Assembly (NCBI GenBank): GCA_942493055.1
Contig: OW818680.1
Location: forward strand, 5,518,001-5,582,000
Direction of reading: 5' to 3'
DNA length: 64,000 nt
Source of the DNA: CAIZQW01 sp942493055
GTDB lineage: Bacteria; Verrucomicrobiota; Kiritimatiellia; RFP12; UBA1067
In this document: positions 26,309-34,009 of the stretch, in pieces
Numbering within the stretch: position 1 is the first letter of the stretch
Layout of the letters: each line of letters opens with the position of its first letter
The notes under the pieces: model-generated
Databases searched by the model: none
What the model was told of the DNA's origin: nothing
The model's input: only the letters and a program-made list of their open reading frames with translations
Position numbers and translations under genes: made by a program

Positions 26309-27892
26309 CTAGTGAGTTCCTTTTGCTTTCTTCTGAGCTGATCGTTTTTCCGCCTTCTTGTTCCCCTTGACGGGTTCAATCTCGTCGCTGTCCCGGTAGT
26401 GCGTGCGCAGTCGGGCGAGTTCGGTTTTGAGCTCGGATAGCGTCGGGGCATAGGAGGGATCGTTGATGACGCTGTGTATTTGCAGGGGATCCTTCTCCAG
26501 ATCAAAGAGTTCCCATTCGTTGACTGGATAAAAATAAGCAAGCGTGTAGCGTTCGGTGCGAATGCCGTAATGCTTTTGCACGCCATGGCCTGGGTCGTAG
26601 TAGTGGTAGTAGACGCTGCGGCGCCAGTCGGCAGGGGCTTCGCCGCGCAGCAAGGGCACGAGCGAACGGCCTTGCACGCTGTCAGGCGCGCGCATTCCTG
26701 CGAGTTCCATGAAGGTCGGGGCATAGTCGATGTTCTGGACCAGTTGAGAAATGCGCGCGCCGGGCTTGACCACGCCAGGCCAGCGCACGATCAGGGGCAT
26801 GGTGATGGATTCTTCATAAATCCAACGTTTGTCAAACCAGCCATGTTCGCCGTTAAAGAAGCTCTGATCCGCAGAGTAGATGACGATTGTATTTTGATCC
26901 AGGCCAGCTTGTTTTAAATAATCCATCAGCTTTCCGACGCTGTCGTCCACTGCCTTGACGCAACGCAGATAGTCCTTCATATACTCCTGATACTTCCAGC
27001 GCGTCAAGTCTCTGCCTTCGAGGTTAGCCTGTTGGAAGGCTGCATTCCGTACGCCGAAGCTGTTGCGCCAGGCTGCTGCAGTCTCTGGCGTTAAGCGGTT
27101 TGGGGTTTTGTCCGGGGGCAGGACCTTCAGGTCGCTGGCCATGGTCATGTCCCTGCCAATCTCCATCTTCTGCTCACGTGCGGAGGAGGTGCGGCCGGAA
27201 TAGTCATCAAACAAGGTGGGGGGTTCCGGGACCTTCACGTCGGAGAGGAATTTGAAATAGCGCTCCGGCGGTTCCCACGGACGATGGGGGGCCTTGTGAT
27301 GGGCGAGCAGGAGGAAGGGCTTAGAGGTGTCGCGTGATTTCAGCCAGTCCAGCGTCTTTTCTGTGATCACATCCGTGGTATACCCTTCAACATTTTCCTG
27401 CGTGTTGCTGGGGCCGTTGAAGGCGGGCTTCCAGTAGGTGCCCTGGCCAGGCAGCACGCGATAATAATCAAACCCAGCAGGGGTGTTGCCCAGATGCCAC
27501 TTGCCGATGAGCGCGGTCTGGTAGCCGGCAGCCTGAAGCGCTGGCGGGAAGGTCCAGACGTTCTCACGGATGGTGCCCCCTAAATGCGTCACGCCGCTGA
27601 TGTGGGTGTGGACGCCCGTCAACACCGTGGCGCGGCTGGGCGAGCAGATGGAGTTGCCGCAGAAACTGCGTTCGAAAATCGCACCCTGCTCGGCGAGACG
27701 GTCAATGTTCGGTGTGATCTTCTGCTCGCGCACAAACCCAGACAGCCATTTGTTATAGGCTCCGATGCTCTGGCAGGAGTGGTCATCTGAAAAAATGAAG
27801 AGAATGTTCGGTTGCTTGGACGATGGAGCGTCAGTTCCTCTGAGGTGAAGCGCCGCCGCGCAGAACATGCAGACAATAACGAGGCATCTCAT
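26309..27892 (-). CDS. Secreted type I sulfatase
   Basis: A 527-residue S1-family sulfatase that removes sulfate esters from saccharides. The start at 27892 has AGAAAGGA upstream and a signal peptide (MRCLVIVCMFCAAALHL). NILFIFSDDH places the metal-binding Asp36/Asp37. CSPSR (83-87) is the formylglycine signature, so a maturation enzyme (FGE or anaerobic SME) must be encoded elsewhere. GKWHLG follows. The second metal site reads SADQS, where many sulfatases have SDNG. The C-terminal tail is Lys-rich (GNKKAEKRSAQKKAKG). It lies 28 bases after the PIG-L deacetylase gene. Confidence 0.9.
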   Translation of the reverse strand: MRCLVIVCMFCAAALHLRGTDAPSSKQPNILFIFSDDHSCQSIGAYNKWLSGFVREQKITPNIDRLAEQGAIFERSFCGNSICSPSRATVLTGVHTHISGVTHLGGTIRENVWTFPPALQAAGYQTALIGKWHLGNTPAGFDYYRVLPGQGTYWKPAFNGPSNTQENVEGYTTDVITEKTLDWLKSRDTSKPFLLLAHHKAPHRPWEPPERYFKFLSDVKVPEPPTLFDDYSGRTSSAREQKMEIGRDMTMASDLKVLPPDKTPNRLTPETAAAWRNSFGVRNAAFQQANLEGRDLTRWKYQEYMKDYLRCVKAVDDSVGKLMDYLKQAGLDQNTIVIYSADQSFFNGEHGWFDKRWIYEESITMPLIVRWPGVVKPGARISQLVQNIDYAPTFMELAGMRAPDSVQGRSLVPLLRGEAPADWRRSVYYHYYDPGHGVQKHYGIRTERYTLAYFYPVNEWELFDLEKDPLQIHSVINDPSYAPTLSELKTELARLRTHYRDSDEIEPVKGNKKAEKRSAQKKAKGTH

Positions 27893-27920
27893 AGGCAGGT
27901 CCTTTCTGTTTCGAATGTTG

Positions 27921-28667
27921 TCAGTTTGGGTCAGTCGGTGAAGGGTAGGTTTCAATCTCGAAAATCTCCGCATACGGCTGAGTGAGCGCCAACTCTTGTG
28001 CGCTCTGGTGGTTGAAGTTCAGAATGCGTTTGTCAAAGCCGTACCCTCGCGAGTTGAGGTTGCGCTGGTGTTGAGAGTCATGGAAGCGCAGCAGTTCAGC
28101 CTTCCATGTCGCCTCTTCCTCACCGAACGGACAATAGAGATCCGTCCGCATGGAGATGTTCTTGGGATCACGGATAAGCATCAAGGCGATCGGCCGATGA
28201 GCGCGCAAGGAAATCTGCCGGACCATGGCGTACATGGCCCTGTGGGCGCTGTTGGTGTCGTTCCCGTGCGGAAGGAAAATAATGTCCGGCGCTTTCTGCA
28301 CGATGATCGATTCCAGTATCCCCAGATTATGTTCGCTCTCGACCAGTTGATCACTGGCATCATTTTCCAGGCGGAGGAATGTCAGGCAATTCTCAGGCAG
28401 ACCGAAGAAGCGTAGACTGTTCCGTTGCTCGTGTTCTCTCAGTTGAGCCATCGTTTCCAGTGTCAGTCCGGGACGATAGCAATCTTCCACGCCACTGCCT
28501 GTATACGCGACAGCAACTTCCAGCGGATTCCCGTTGCTGAAAAGGAATTTCAAGGTTACGCCAATGGCATCAAAATCGTCCGGGTGAGGGGCGAGAACGA
28601 GGAGCTTCAGGGAGCTATCGATACCTGCGTCTTCAATAGCGCAGGGGTACTTATTTGAATAGTTCAT
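27921..28667 (-). CDS. PIG-L family N-acetyl-sugar deacetylase
   Basis: A 248-residue zinc-dependent deacetylase of the LmbE/PIG-L family, which acts on N-acetylglucosamine-type groups. The frame is open far upstream (to 28880), but the ATG at 28667 is chosen because the preceding stretch runs over the hemolysin gene and because its first base is shared with that gene's TAA stop, giving translational coupling. APHPDD (26-31) and HGNDTNSAHRAM carry the metal ligands typical of the family. Its place before a sulfatase and a GH106 gene suggests trimming of an amino-sugar decoration. No signal peptide is evident, so it probably works in the cytoplasm. Confidence 0.8.
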   Translation of the reverse strand: MNYSNKYPCAIEDAGIDSSLKLLVLAPHPDDFDAIGVTLKFLFSNGNPLEVAVAYTGSGVEDCYRPGLTLETMAQLREHEQRNSLRFFGLPENCLTFLRLENDASDQLVESEHNLGILESIIVQKAPDIIFLPHGNDTNSAHRAMYAMVRQISLRAHRPIALMLIRDPKNISMRTDLYCPFGEEEATWKAELLRFHDSQHQRNLNSRGYGFDKRILNFNHQSAQELALTQPYAEIFEIETYPSPTDPN

Positions 28668-29332
28668 TATCTCATCATCACATAGAGCTGCACGCAGAGA
28701 TAGTGGCAGATTGTTCCGCCTAAGACGAAGAGGTGCCAGACCGCGTGGTGGTAGGGCATGATCCGCCAGAGGTAGAATATCGTGCCGAGCGTGTAGAGCA
28801 AGCCGCCGGCTAATAGCAACAGAAGGCCGCCTAATGGCATCGCCGCGATGAGCGGCTTGATGGCGATGACAACGATCCACCCCATGAGGATGTAAGCGAG
28901 CGTGGAGAGCTTACGCCATTTACCCGTGTTGGAGATTTTGTTGATGCTTCCGATGAGCGCCACCCCCCAGACTATCCCGAAGATGGTCCAGGCGATGACA
29001 GGACTGGTTTCACGCAGTGTGACGAGCGTGAAGGGCGTATAGGTTCCGGCGATGAGGAGATAGATTGCAATATGGTCGAAGATCTCCATGACTTGCTTGG
29101 CACGATGATGCGGCAAGGCATGATAGACTGAGGAAACGGTGTAGAGCAGGATGATGGATAAGCCGAACACCGTAGCGCTGACGACCTTCCACAGTACCTG
29201 CGTTCCGCTTTGCGCACCGAAGACAACCATCAAGGCGAGCATGGCAGCCCCGAGATGGCTGCCGATCGCATGGATGGCGCTGTGGGAGATCTCTTCAGTG
29301 ACCGTGTAATCGCGTGGTTGAAATTTACTCAT
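28667..29332 (-). CDS. Hemolysin III / PAQR family membrane protein
   Basis: A 221-residue integral membrane protein with about seven hydrophobic helices. Family features are SHSAIHAIGSH near the N-terminus, SSVYHALPHHRAKQVMEIFDHIAIYLLIAGTYTPF with its conserved Ser, His and Asp, and the closing HHAVWHLFVLGG. These are the zinc-site residues of the PAQR/TrhA group, whose members affect membrane lipid homeostasis rather than lysing cells. The stop codon overlaps the PIG-L start. It is the first gene of the operon leading to the sulfatase, GH106 and beta-helix genes; a functional link with them is unclear. Confidence 0.88.
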   Translation of the reverse strand: MSKFQPRDYTVTEEISHSAIHAIGSHLGAAMLALMVVFGAQSGTQVLWKVVSATVFGLSIILLYTVSSVYHALPHHRAKQVMEIFDHIAIYLLIAGTYTPFTLVTLRETSPVIAWTIFGIVWGVALIGSINKISNTGKWRKLSTLAYILMGWIVVIAIKPLIAAMPLGGLLLLLAGGLLYTLGTIFYLWRIMPYHHAVWHLFVLGGTICHYLCVQLYVMMR

Positions 29333-29458
29333 GGTTGTTCATAGTATATATCGAACACCCCTTGGAAAGGAATAACAAAAAAGGTTGATAATTTGGTAAT
29401 GACAGTTGATGCTTTGTTTTGTTAATATATTTAGCATAAATTAGTTGAGGTTAAGAAA

Positions 29459-29905
29459 ATGTGGCAGATCGGTGAATGGTTGATGGGGGGTTATGTCAAA
29501 GTGCCTGACTGCGGAACAGCGGTTTGGATACTGAGCGGACTTGTCGGCGTCGTTTCATTAATCGTAACTTTCGTCAAATTTGTGTCGTTAAAGATAAAGC
29601 CATGGAGTTTCTACATGGTCTTTGTTTTGCTTGCGGGCTCTATTGTTCTTGTCTGCATGGATATCGACCATTTAATTATTATAATCGGATGTGGACTCCC
29701 GCTCTTTCTGCTAACGGATATTGCGCTCATCGTTGAAACAAAGGTTAGGCGCCTCGGAGGGGATGCGGCTTGGGTGGCTGCAGGTCTGACGCTTTTTACA
29801 ATAGCGCTCTTTTTCTTCTTGGCGCCTATCGGTAAAACAGTCTATAGCATGCTAACAACCCGGGGTGGGGGTCCTGTTACGCAGACGACTGAAGCAAAAG
29901 AATAG
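29459..29905 (+). CDS. Predicted four-helix membrane protein, unknown
   Basis: A 148-residue protein with four hydrophobic segments (about 20-42, 48-68, 68-88 and 101-125). The short tail is TTRGGGPVTQTTEAKE. AT-rich DNA with GAGGTTAAG precedes the ATG. I recognise no family. It stands alone between the divergent hemolysin-like gene and a cloverleaf repeat. Confidence 0.5.
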   Translation: MWQIGEWLMGGYVKVPDCGTAVWILSGLVGVVSLIVTFVKFVSLKIKPWSFYMVFVLLAGSIVLVCMDIDHLIIIIGCGLPLFLLTDIALIVETKVRRLGGDAAWVAAGLTLFTIALFFFLAPIGKTVYSMLTTRGGGPVTQTTEAKE

Positions 29906-29985
29906 GCCAGTAGACAGCGGGGGTCAAGGGACAAACGGAGTGGTGAACGGATAGCATCCGAATGACGCGAAAGACACGAATGAAG

Positions 29986-30055
29986 TATGGTAGGGACGGT
30001 TCGCCGAACCGTCCGCGGCTCGTTCGGCGAACGAGCCCTACCATTTTCAACATGG
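29986..30055. repeat. 70-bp cloverleaf-like palindromic repeat, copy 1
   Basis: An outer stem ATGGTAGGG / CCCTACCAT encloses two back-to-back hairpins, one built on GACGGTTCG/CGAACCGTC and one on GCTCGTTCG/CGAACGAGC. An essentially identical 70-bp copy lies at 32968-33037. The layout could form a three-way junction in single-stranded DNA or RNA. Confidence 0.9.
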
Positions 30056-30108
30056 CTTAAGTGGGACAAAATGGCCAAGTTACAGGCAAGGCATCAAAAA
30101 AACAAATA

Positions 30109-30125
30109 ACTTTGCATTGCAAAGT
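30109..30125. promoter_or_regulatory. Candidate operator ACTTTGCA-T-TGCAAAGT
   Basis: A 17-bp palindrome with perfect 8-bp arms that overlaps the -35 box of the promoter at 30117-30145. The operon it precedes encodes a winged-helix regulator, so autorepression is a natural reading. Confidence 0.6.
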
Positions 30126-30145
30126 ACTTTCGATTGTGTCATACT
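30117..30145 (+). promoter_or_regulatory. Promoter TTGCAA-N17-CATACT
   Basis: The -35 box TTGCAA (30117-30122) and -10 box CATACT (30140-30145) are 17 bases apart. They lie 26 bases before the ATG at 30171, which has an AGGAGG ribosome site. Confidence 0.65.
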
Positions 30146-30170
30146 GGTGGCGTTCAACAGGAGGAAAAGG

Positions 30171-30791
30171 ATGATTGCGAACCACATACATGATGCACTT
30201 GGACAGGTTAACCAGCTCCGCAGCTTAATTCTTGAGCGCCGGCGTTTTGCCGGCTATTCCGGCACGGCGCGCATGCTGGGCGGGATCGTCGCGCTCGTAG
30301 GTGCAGTTCTCCTCGCTCGCGTGCCAGCGCTTCAAAGAATGGAATTTCAGCTTGCAGGATGGGGTGTCGTACTTGCCGCAGCCCTTGCGTTGAATTATGG
30401 CTTTCTTGCTTTGTGGTTTTTTAAAAATCATTTTGGCTCGCGTCGCTGGCAGGTGCTTCTGCCGACGCTGGAGCTCTTCCCTGCGCTAGCGCTTGGCGGC
30501 ATATTCACCATCGCGTTAGTCTTGAGAGGGGATTATGATCTTCTCTTTGGCAATTGGATGTGCTTTTTTGGCCTTGCGCACATGGGCTATCGCCACTCCT
30601 TGCCGAGAGGCATTCTTTTTGTCGGGCTTTATTATCAGGTGGCGGGCGCGTGCTGCCTGTTGTTGCCGCAGATTTCATTTTTGAATCCCTTGCCGATGGG
30701 AGCGATCTTCTTCGCAGGGGAGATGGTTGGCGGCTGGATTTTAAGAAGCAATGTAATGATTCAAGAAGGAGGTACTGATGAGTCCGTTTAA
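30171..30791 (+). CDS. Predicted membrane protein of the regulator-creD operon
   Basis: A 206-residue protein with several hydrophobic helices (about 36-52, 62-83, 98-120, 130-165 and 170-190). The start at 30171 has AGGAGG upstream and follows the operon promoter. It overlaps the regulator gene by 14 bases, and the regulator's own AAGGAGG ribosome site lies inside its last codons. Function is unknown. The gene order membrane protein, winged-helix regulator, CreD suggests an envelope-stress or membrane-maintenance unit. Confidence 0.65.
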   Translation: MIANHIHDALGQVNQLRSLILERRRFAGYSGTARMLGGIVALVGAVLLARVPALQRMEFQLAGWGVVLAAALALNYGFLALWFFKNHFGSRRWQVLLPTLELFPALALGGIFTIALVLRGDYDLLFGNWMCFFGLAHMGYRHSLPRGILFVGLYYQVAGACCLLLPQISFLNPLPMGAIFFAGEMVGGWILRSNVMIQEGGTDESV

Positions 30792-31158
30792 TAATGAAGA
30801 ACTGCCCCAGTTAGAGCGGTTGTTCCACGAGCCGAATCGGATGGCGATTCTCTCGACCCTTTGCGCAGCAACAGGTCCCATGTCCTTTAATGATCTCAAA
30901 TCGTCTAGCGGGCTGACCGATGGAAATTTGAGCCGTCACCTGAAGGCGTTGCAGGAGGCTGGCATTGTTCGCGTTAAGAAGACCTTTGTCGGCGTGAAGC
31001 CACGTACAACAGTTGCCCTTACAGAAAAAGGGCTGAAGCGTTTTGATGAGTATCTTGTGGCACTTTCAGAAGTGCTCAAACGCGCGCAGCAAGCGATGAC
31101 TACAGAGCGTAAGCCCTCTTCACTACTAAATGCTGCGGGAATTTTAAACCCGGCATAA
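30778..31158 (+). CDS. Winged-helix transcriptional regulator
   Basis: A 126-residue DNA-binding protein of the MarR/PadR-like winged-helix type. The recognisable core is NRMAILSTLCAATGPMSFND, then a recognition-helix region SGLTDGNLSRHLKALQEAGIV and a wing with TVALTEKGLKRFDEYLV. The ATG at 30778 has AAGGAGGT upstream. Its partner membrane gene overlaps it, and creD follows 43 bases later. The palindrome at 30109-30125 is its most likely target. Confidence 0.8.
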   Translation: MSPFNNEELPQLERLFHEPNRMAILSTLCAATGPMSFNDLKSSSGLTDGNLSRHLKALQEAGIVRVKKTFVGVKPRTTVALTEKGLKRFDEYLVALSEVLKRAQQAMTTERKPSSLLNAAGILNPA

Positions 31159-31201
31159 AACCTGTTTGTTTTTCCAATCACCCCTAAACGAGGTAAACAC
31201 C

Positions 31202-32659
31202 ATGAATACATCTGAGCAAGACCCGAGTCAACTGCCGCCCGTCCTCCAGCAGCCCCCGGAACCGCATCACAACCCGCTCTCTGCTGAAGGGAGTTTCTGG
31301 AGTAAGATGGCCACTATGGTCAAAATTGGCGTGATTGGCTTCCTCATCCTTCTATTGCTTATTCCGCTTAGCTTGTTTGAGTCTCGCCTGAGAGAGCGCT
31401 TAACCACCAGGAATCAGGCGGTGAGTGAAATCACGGAGACGTGGGGCAGTGACCAGTTTGTGGCGGGTCCGCTCTTGCAGGTTCCGTATGAGAAGACGAT
31501 TGTGACCCGAAAAGAGATCTTTGTAGATGGCAAGCTGGTGAAGACGGATGTGCCGACTGTTGTGAAGCGGCATGCCTGGTTCCTGCCGGCTGATTATGAT
31601 GTGAAGTGTTCGCTTGTTCCCTCCGAGCGTTACCGCGGCATTTATAAGGCTGTCTTGTATCGCGGCGACTTTGAGTTCAAGGGAACGTTTGCGCGTCCGA
31701 ATTTCCAAGAGTGGAAAATCGAAGATAAGGCCGTCCTCTGGGATGAGGCTACGGTCGTCTTTGCAGTCAGCGATTTGCGCGGCGTGACCAATGAACTCAA
31801 TATTCAATTTGGCGACAAGAAATTGCCGATGCAGCCCGGGAACAGCAGCCTTGGCTTCGCGAATACGCTTCGTGCAAAGCTGCCGATCGATCTCTGGAAG
31901 GATGCTGCAAATACAAGCAATGTTCCCTTCGAGCTTTCAATTGGCTTGAAAGGCAGCGGGGGCGTCAGGGTTGCTCCGCTTGGGTTACAGACCACAGCGA
32001 CGGTCGAATCGAAGTGGCCTGATCCGAATTTTCAAGGGCTGTTCCCGCCTGTTGAGCGCAAAATATCCGAAAGCGGCTTTACGGCAGAGTGGAAGGTCGC
32101 TTACTATGGCCGCGGCTATCCGCAGTCCTGGCTGGCGGGCTCGGAAGAGGAGCGGGATGTGGATGGCGCTGCGATTAAGAAATCAGGTTTTGGCGTTGAT
32201 CTCTACACGCCGGTGGACAGCTATCGTCTGATTGAGCGGGCGGTCAAATATGGCATCCTCTTTATCGTGATGATCTTCACAGGTTTCTTCCTCTTTGAGA
32301 CGCTCGGCAAACTTCGTATCCATCCGTTACAGTACATCCTCGTCGGTGTCGCGCTCTGTCTCTTTTATATGCTGTTGCTCGCGCTCTCGGAGTTGCTATC
32401 GTTCGGCTTGTCCTATCTCATCGGAGCTGTCAGTTCGGGTGCGTTGATCACCCTCTACAGCGCGTCTGTGCTGAAGGGAGCCAAACGCGCGCTGCTGATC
32501 GCGTTGGAACTCGTGGTCATCTTCGCCTTCCTGTATACCACGCTTCAACTTCAAGACTATGCCTTGCTGCTCGGCACCATCGGTCTCTTCGCCGCCCTGG
32601 GCATCGTGATGTATGCCACCCGCAATGTGGATTGGTATGGAACGCCTACGAGGAAGTAG
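31202..32659 (+). CDS. creD: Inner membrane protein CreD
   Basis: A 485-residue CreD-family protein. The start at 31202 has GAGG upstream. One N-terminal membrane helix (about 35-55, IGVIGFLILLLLIPLSLFESRL) is followed by a large beta-rich outer domain (about 60-360, with GPLLQVPYEK, FLPADYDVKC and VAYYGRGYPQSW) and a cluster of five or so membrane helices at the end. This layout is the family signature. CreD is induced by envelope stress and alters cell-envelope resistance in other bacteria; its biochemical role is not settled. Here it is controlled with a winged-helix regulator. Confidence 0.88.
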   Translation: MNTSEQDPSQLPPVLQQPPEPHHNPLSAEGSFWSKMATMVKIGVIGFLILLLLIPLSLFESRLRERLTTRNQAVSEITETWGSDQFVAGPLLQVPYEKTIVTRKEIFVDGKLVKTDVPTVVKRHAWFLPADYDVKCSLVPSERYRGIYKAVLYRGDFEFKGTFARPNFQEWKIEDKAVLWDEATVVFAVSDLRGVTNELNIQFGDKKLPMQPGNSSLGFANTLRAKLPIDLWKDAANTSNVPFELSIGLKGSGGVRVAPLGLQTTATVESKWPDPNFQGLFPPVERKISESGFTAEWKVAYYGRGYPQSWLAGSEEERDVDGAAIKKSGFGVDLYTPVDSYRLIERAVKYGILFIVMIFTGFFLFETLGKLRIHPLQYILVGVALCLFYMLLLALSELLSFGLSYLIGAVSSGALITLYSASVLKGAKRALLIALELVVIFAFLYTTLQLQDYALLLGTIGLFAALGIVMYATRNVDWYGTPTRK

Positions 32660-32780
32660 GGGTGTCTTTTTCAACGAATTAAACGAATTTAACGAATGGA
32701 AGGGGATGATTTTACCGCAGGGAACGCAAAGAGCGCAGAGACAAGCCCGCCGACTGGGGCGGCGCAGTGGCAGTCGGCAG

Positions 32781-32811
32781 CCTCCTTCGCCAAGGCTACG
32801 GCGGCCAGGGT
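32781..32811 (+). repeat. CCTTCGCCAAGGCTACGGCG element
   Basis: A 31-bp element that recurs twice with small changes, at 40477-40510 and 40648-40681. The shared ends are CCTTCGCCAA and CTACGGCGGCCAGGGT. Confidence 0.75.
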
Positions 32812-32890
32812 GGCAGTCTGCAGTGAGACCCCGGGAACAAGCCGAAGGGTAACTTTTTTAGCATCGAATAGCGCGAACCACGCGAATAAG

Positions 32891-32917
32891 CGGCTCACCG
32901 GGACGGTTCGCCCTACC
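32891..32917 (+). repeat. Single arm of the GGCTCACCG...CCCTACC repeat
   Basis: 27 bases that match the left arm at 3350-3376 with a single A-to-G change. No exact partner arm is present here; the cloverleaf copy begins about 50 bases later with the related GGTAGGG. Confidence 0.8.
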
Positions 32918-32967
32918 TCCTTCGGATCTGACAGATGGCTCGTGCGAAGCGGGTAGCGCGTAGCGCG

Positions 32968-33037
32968 TATGGTAGGGACGGTTCGCCGAACCGTCCGCGG
33001 CTCGTTCGGCGAACGAGCCCTACCATTTTCAACATGG
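32968..33037. repeat. 70-bp cloverleaf-like palindromic repeat, copy 2
   Basis: Same sequence and structure as 29986-30055. It ends seven bases before the ATG at 33044, where a ribosome-binding site would be expected. Confidence 0.9.
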
Positions 33038-33043
33038 TGATGT

Positions 33044-33799
33044 ATGAAACCCCAAATGTTGACTGACATGAAACTCCTGCAACGAAACATCGTAATGGCT
33101 TTTTTGCTGCTGCTAACTCTCAGCCTGTTTGTCTTTCTGATTCATGGGCAGTGGGACTATGCGATCAAACCATTCTTTTCGCTTAAAAGATATCATTTCA
33201 TCATCAGCGGGGAATTTTTAAAAGGGTATTTCGATATTCGACAGGCGGGAACCTGTTTTGATCAGCCGACCATTGGAAAGTATCTCTACTTGTTCTCGAT
33301 AACCGCTTTTTTGTCATCAGCATCACTTGTTCTTGCTCGCATGCGTTTCTCGTCGTCTTCGTTTTGGCAACAAGGCATCTTTATCCTCTTTGCAACCATC
33401 AGCACCGTTCTCACCTTGACGCTCTTGTTGATTCCAACCTGCCTGTTACTCCATTATGTCGCCGCCATGGGCATGACAACGAGGCGATTGCTCGGACTTC
33501 TTTACTCTGCTGGGGCATGGATTGTCTTGCCTTGGTTTGCGTTCGCCGTATCCAGAAAAGAGTGGAAAAAAACGTGGCTATTTGTCGTCACCGCTTGGGG
33601 TGCTCTCATCCTACCCCTCTTGTTTCTGAGCTATCCGATCTTGCTCGGCATCTATTATCAGATTCGAAATGGTCGATTTAGCGCTTTTGTTGATGTTGTT
33701 GTACTGATCTTCCTTGGTGTGTGGCTTGCCTTCTGCATGCTTGCAGTCTATCTTTGCCGATGGGTTTACATCGAAAGGAATAGAGGGGAACCTGTCTAG
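33044..33799 (+). CDS. Predicted polytopic membrane protein, unknown
   Basis: A 251-residue protein with about six hydrophobic segments (near 15-33, 83-102, 110-140, 150-170, 180-205 and 215-245). Two starts are possible: ATG at 33044, which abuts a repeat, or ATG at 33068 (MKLLQRNIVMAF). Neither has a strong ribosome site. I recognise no family. The gene lies between repeat-rich stretches and uvrC on the opposite strand. Confidence 0.5.
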   Translation: MKPQMLTDMKLLQRNIVMAFLLLLTLSLFVFLIHGQWDYAIKPFFSLKRYHFIISGEFLKGYFDIRQAGTCFDQPTIGKYLYLFSITAFLSSASLVLARMRFSSSSFWQQGIFILFATISTVLTLTLLLIPTCLLLHYVAAMGMTTRRLLGLLYSAGAWIVLPWFAFAVSRKEWKKTWLFVVTAWGALILPLLFLSYPILLGIYYQIRNGRFSAFVDVVVLIFLGVWLAFCMLAVYLCRWVYIERNRGEPV

Positions 33800-33889
33800 G
33801 TGCGAGCTTCTTTTTTGACAGGAAGAACAGGATTTTTAGGATTGTTTATTTTTTGAGTCTTGGTGTCTTCAGGTCTTTGCGTCCTCAAT

Positions 33890-33991
33890 CTTAATCTCAT
33901 TACTTTGTCTTCTTGTTCCGTTTCGATCCTGAAGCTAGGGGAAAGTATGAAGGTGGGAGATTAAGTACTTAGATTAAGTAGGGAGACGAAG
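33890..33991. repeat. CTTAATCT / GACGAAG repeat pair
   Basis: Contains a 21-base match (one mismatch) to 16017-16037 at 33890-33910, and an inverted 20-base match (one mismatch) to 16004-16023 at 33972-33991. The same two motifs are arranged differently at the two loci. Confidence 0.6.
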
Positions 33992-34009
33992 CAAATGGAT
34001 GTCTGTCCC

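Larger units (their letters stand above)
32660..33043. other. Repeat-rich intergenic region
   Basis: About 380 bases without a credible gene, made largely of dispersed repeat pieces: an AACGAATTAAACGAA motif (about 32677-32700), a CCTTCGCC element (32781-32811), one arm of the long inverted repeat (32891-32917), short GTAGCGC repeats near 32953-32968, and a full cloverleaf repeat (32968-33037). Confidence 0.75.

Noticed and set aside
27921..28880. Longer (319-residue) version of the PIG-L protein
   Set aside because: The extra 71 residues are Arg/His-rich, unlike the family, and overlap the hemolysin III gene. The start at 28667 fits coupling and the family N-terminus.
29986..30055. tRNA gene
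   Set aside because: The cloverleaf-like folding lacks an anticodon arm, T-loop sequence and CCA, and the repeat occurs twice identically between genes.
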